Of a stretch of 64,000 nt of DNA, positions 1-64,000 are shown in pieces (position 1 is the stretch's first letter; every line of letters begins with the position of its first letter). The translations under genes and the position numbers were made by a program. The DNA is from Gymnogyps californianus (Eukaryota > Chordata > Aves > Accipitriformes > Cathartidae). The stretch is from positions 14,119,001 through 14,183,000 of the forward strand of contig NC_059478.1 of NCBI RefSeq assembly GCF_018139145.2, given 5' to 3'. The notes under the pieces were generated by a model. It was given only the letters and a program-made list of their open reading frames with translations. It did not search any database and was not told where the DNA came from.

Positions 1-951
1 TCCCATGTTGACTCCAACTTATAGAGGACAGAAAGGCAGTAGAATAAAATCCTGATGTCCCTAATATTAGATAGCTCTGGGGTAAGAGAGCAAGTTACCT
101 AAAATTCCCTAGGAAAGTTTGAAAGAGTAAAGAACGGAGCCACTAAAGAGTGACTCCATATATCTCTGCTAGGCTCCAGCCTCCTTGGAGACACTGATAA
201 AATTAAGGAAAACAGCATGAATACTCGGTTGTTGTCCAAAGCCAGAAGGAAGTCACAGTGTAAAAACCCGCTGCCCAGAAAGAGGTCAGTCAGTGGTGTT
301 TGAGCTATGTAGCACACTAGTTCTCTTCAGAAATGGGGAAAGAAAAATAAATCCTAAAAGTATGGTCCAGAATCTACTGAGGCTCTGCATATATAGACTT
401 GAAAAGCCCCAGCCTCTGAGGGGAAGTGTGGAAGTCTGGCTGCCTTCCAAAGCCTCAGACGAATCAGTCCCAAGGCTCTCAGTGACTGGTGCCAGGGTGC
501 ATCGTTCTGAAAGGTGATTAGTGAACTTCACTATGTATATTCCAGGGCCCAGAAATTGGTTTATTAACTTCTGACCCATGTATACATGCCTTATTTTACT
601 GCCGGTAGTACATTGTGTAGGGGGAGGGGGAAGGTGCCGATGAGACAAAGGAAAATGTGGGTAACACTGCCTTTTGTAGCAGTAGTTTGTGTATGTTCTG
701 GGGCTGAGAATAGTTACAGAGTGAAATTTTACAAACACAAACAGTTCATTGTTTCAATAATGTTCATTTGTTTTTATACTAATTTAATAAAAGACTTACT
801 GAGTACTATAACCTACAGATTTGTATCATTGTGTCAAGACATGTTTTGACACATCAGACTTCAGCTAACACATTTCTTTTCAATTCCCTTCCCATCCATT
901 ATTGTTTCCAGCAACAGATGTATTATTTTAATGACTTTCCTTATTCTACAG
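1..951 (+). other. Intron upstream of the first visible exon (partial)
   Basis: This is the 3' part of an intron ending in a pyrimidine-rich tract and TCTACAG at 951. Several short open frames on both strands have no collagen repeat or recognisable domain. I see no gene or repeat family here. Confidence 0.7.
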
Positions 952-63569
<62,618 letters not shown>

Positions 63570-64000
63570 GTGAGTATTTTGATTTTGTCTTATTATTAAC
63601 CTTTATTATGGTGAACTAAGGTATCTGGTAGTGCTTACTTTAGAAAGCATTTAATCAGATTACTTGTGTAGTTGTGTACGTTTTCTTTACATTTTCAGTG
63701 AAGAACTTACACCTTTAAAGTGCAATTTGTTTCTGTATAATGATAGCCACATCTTGTACTAACAGCTAGAGGACAAAGCTGAAGACTTCCTAAAAGAGTA
63801 CCTATTTTTTCTTCCAAAAGTATTAACTTTGACATGCATGTTTTTCTCTCTGAAGACAGTTCATTGATGCAAAGTGGGTGCAGATGTTGGCACTCAACTT
63901 GAGATTCACAGGTTTTCCAATCTGAGGCTGAGGTCCTAATTTCCCATTGACATGCCAGCATTTATTGAGGAGTAACATCGCCCAGGTCTGAAAAAGTTTT
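63570..64000 (+). other. Start of the next intron (partial)
   Basis: No further Gly-X-Y exon is visible before the window ends. An 84-codon frame on the - strand (63707-63961) is not recognised. Confidence 0.7.

Overview
This window is a vertebrate, almost certainly avian, piece of chromosome. It holds the middle of one large gene on the + strand, which I identify as COL11A1 (collagen alpha-1(XI) chain). I can place 32 short coding exons between 952 and 63569. Each is 45, 54, 90 or 108 bp, each starts with an intact glycine codon (phase 0), and each is bounded by AG and GT. Joined in order they encode 657 residues, or 219 uninterrupted Gly-X-Y triplets. That is about two thirds of the roughly 1014-residue major triple helix of a clade B fibrillar collagen. 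Neither end of the gene is present: the signal peptide, N-propeptide, first part of the helix, C-terminal third of the helix, C-propeptide and UTRs all lie outside. COL11A1 is preferred over COL5A1 because of paralog-specific stretches recalled from family knowledge ([30 protein letters not shown]).

Layout: 1-951 is intron. Exons 1-7 (952-5152) are fairly clustered. Exons 8-14 (8425-21556) are spread over long introns. Exons 15-17 form a tight trio (23699-24067). Exons 18-23 (28050-36749) include the 5.4 kb intron that is richest in repeats. A 7.5 kb intron separates exons 23 and 24. Exons 24-26 (44291-46106), 27-28 (50236-51135) and 29-31 (54740-55931) follow. A 7.6 kb intron then precedes exon 32 (63516-63569). 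I recognise no second protein gene, tRNA, rRNA, CRISPR array or promoter; the other open frames look like chance ORFs or lie in repeats.

The bird assignment rests on a CR1-like LINE 3' end (14435-14550), a longer CR1-like piece (30740-31290), and several solo LTRs of a type I associate with bird genomes. Four solo LTRs belong to one family: 6304-6912, 29648-30237 and 33729-34302 on the - strand, and 53590-54193 on the + strand. A fifth, internally deleted LTR of another family lies at 37083-37272. Four of the five have perfect 5 bp target-site duplications and one (29648) has a single mismatch. The presence of this LTR family makes a non-galliform bird more likely, but that is inference. No retroviral internal coding region is visible.

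I found no undescribed biological system. The items most worth checking are two strong intronic hairpins (8966-9058 and 62800-62841), a sense-oriented LTR with a TATA motif and a poly(A) signal inside an intron, some atypical splice acceptors, and a few residue changes in the helix.
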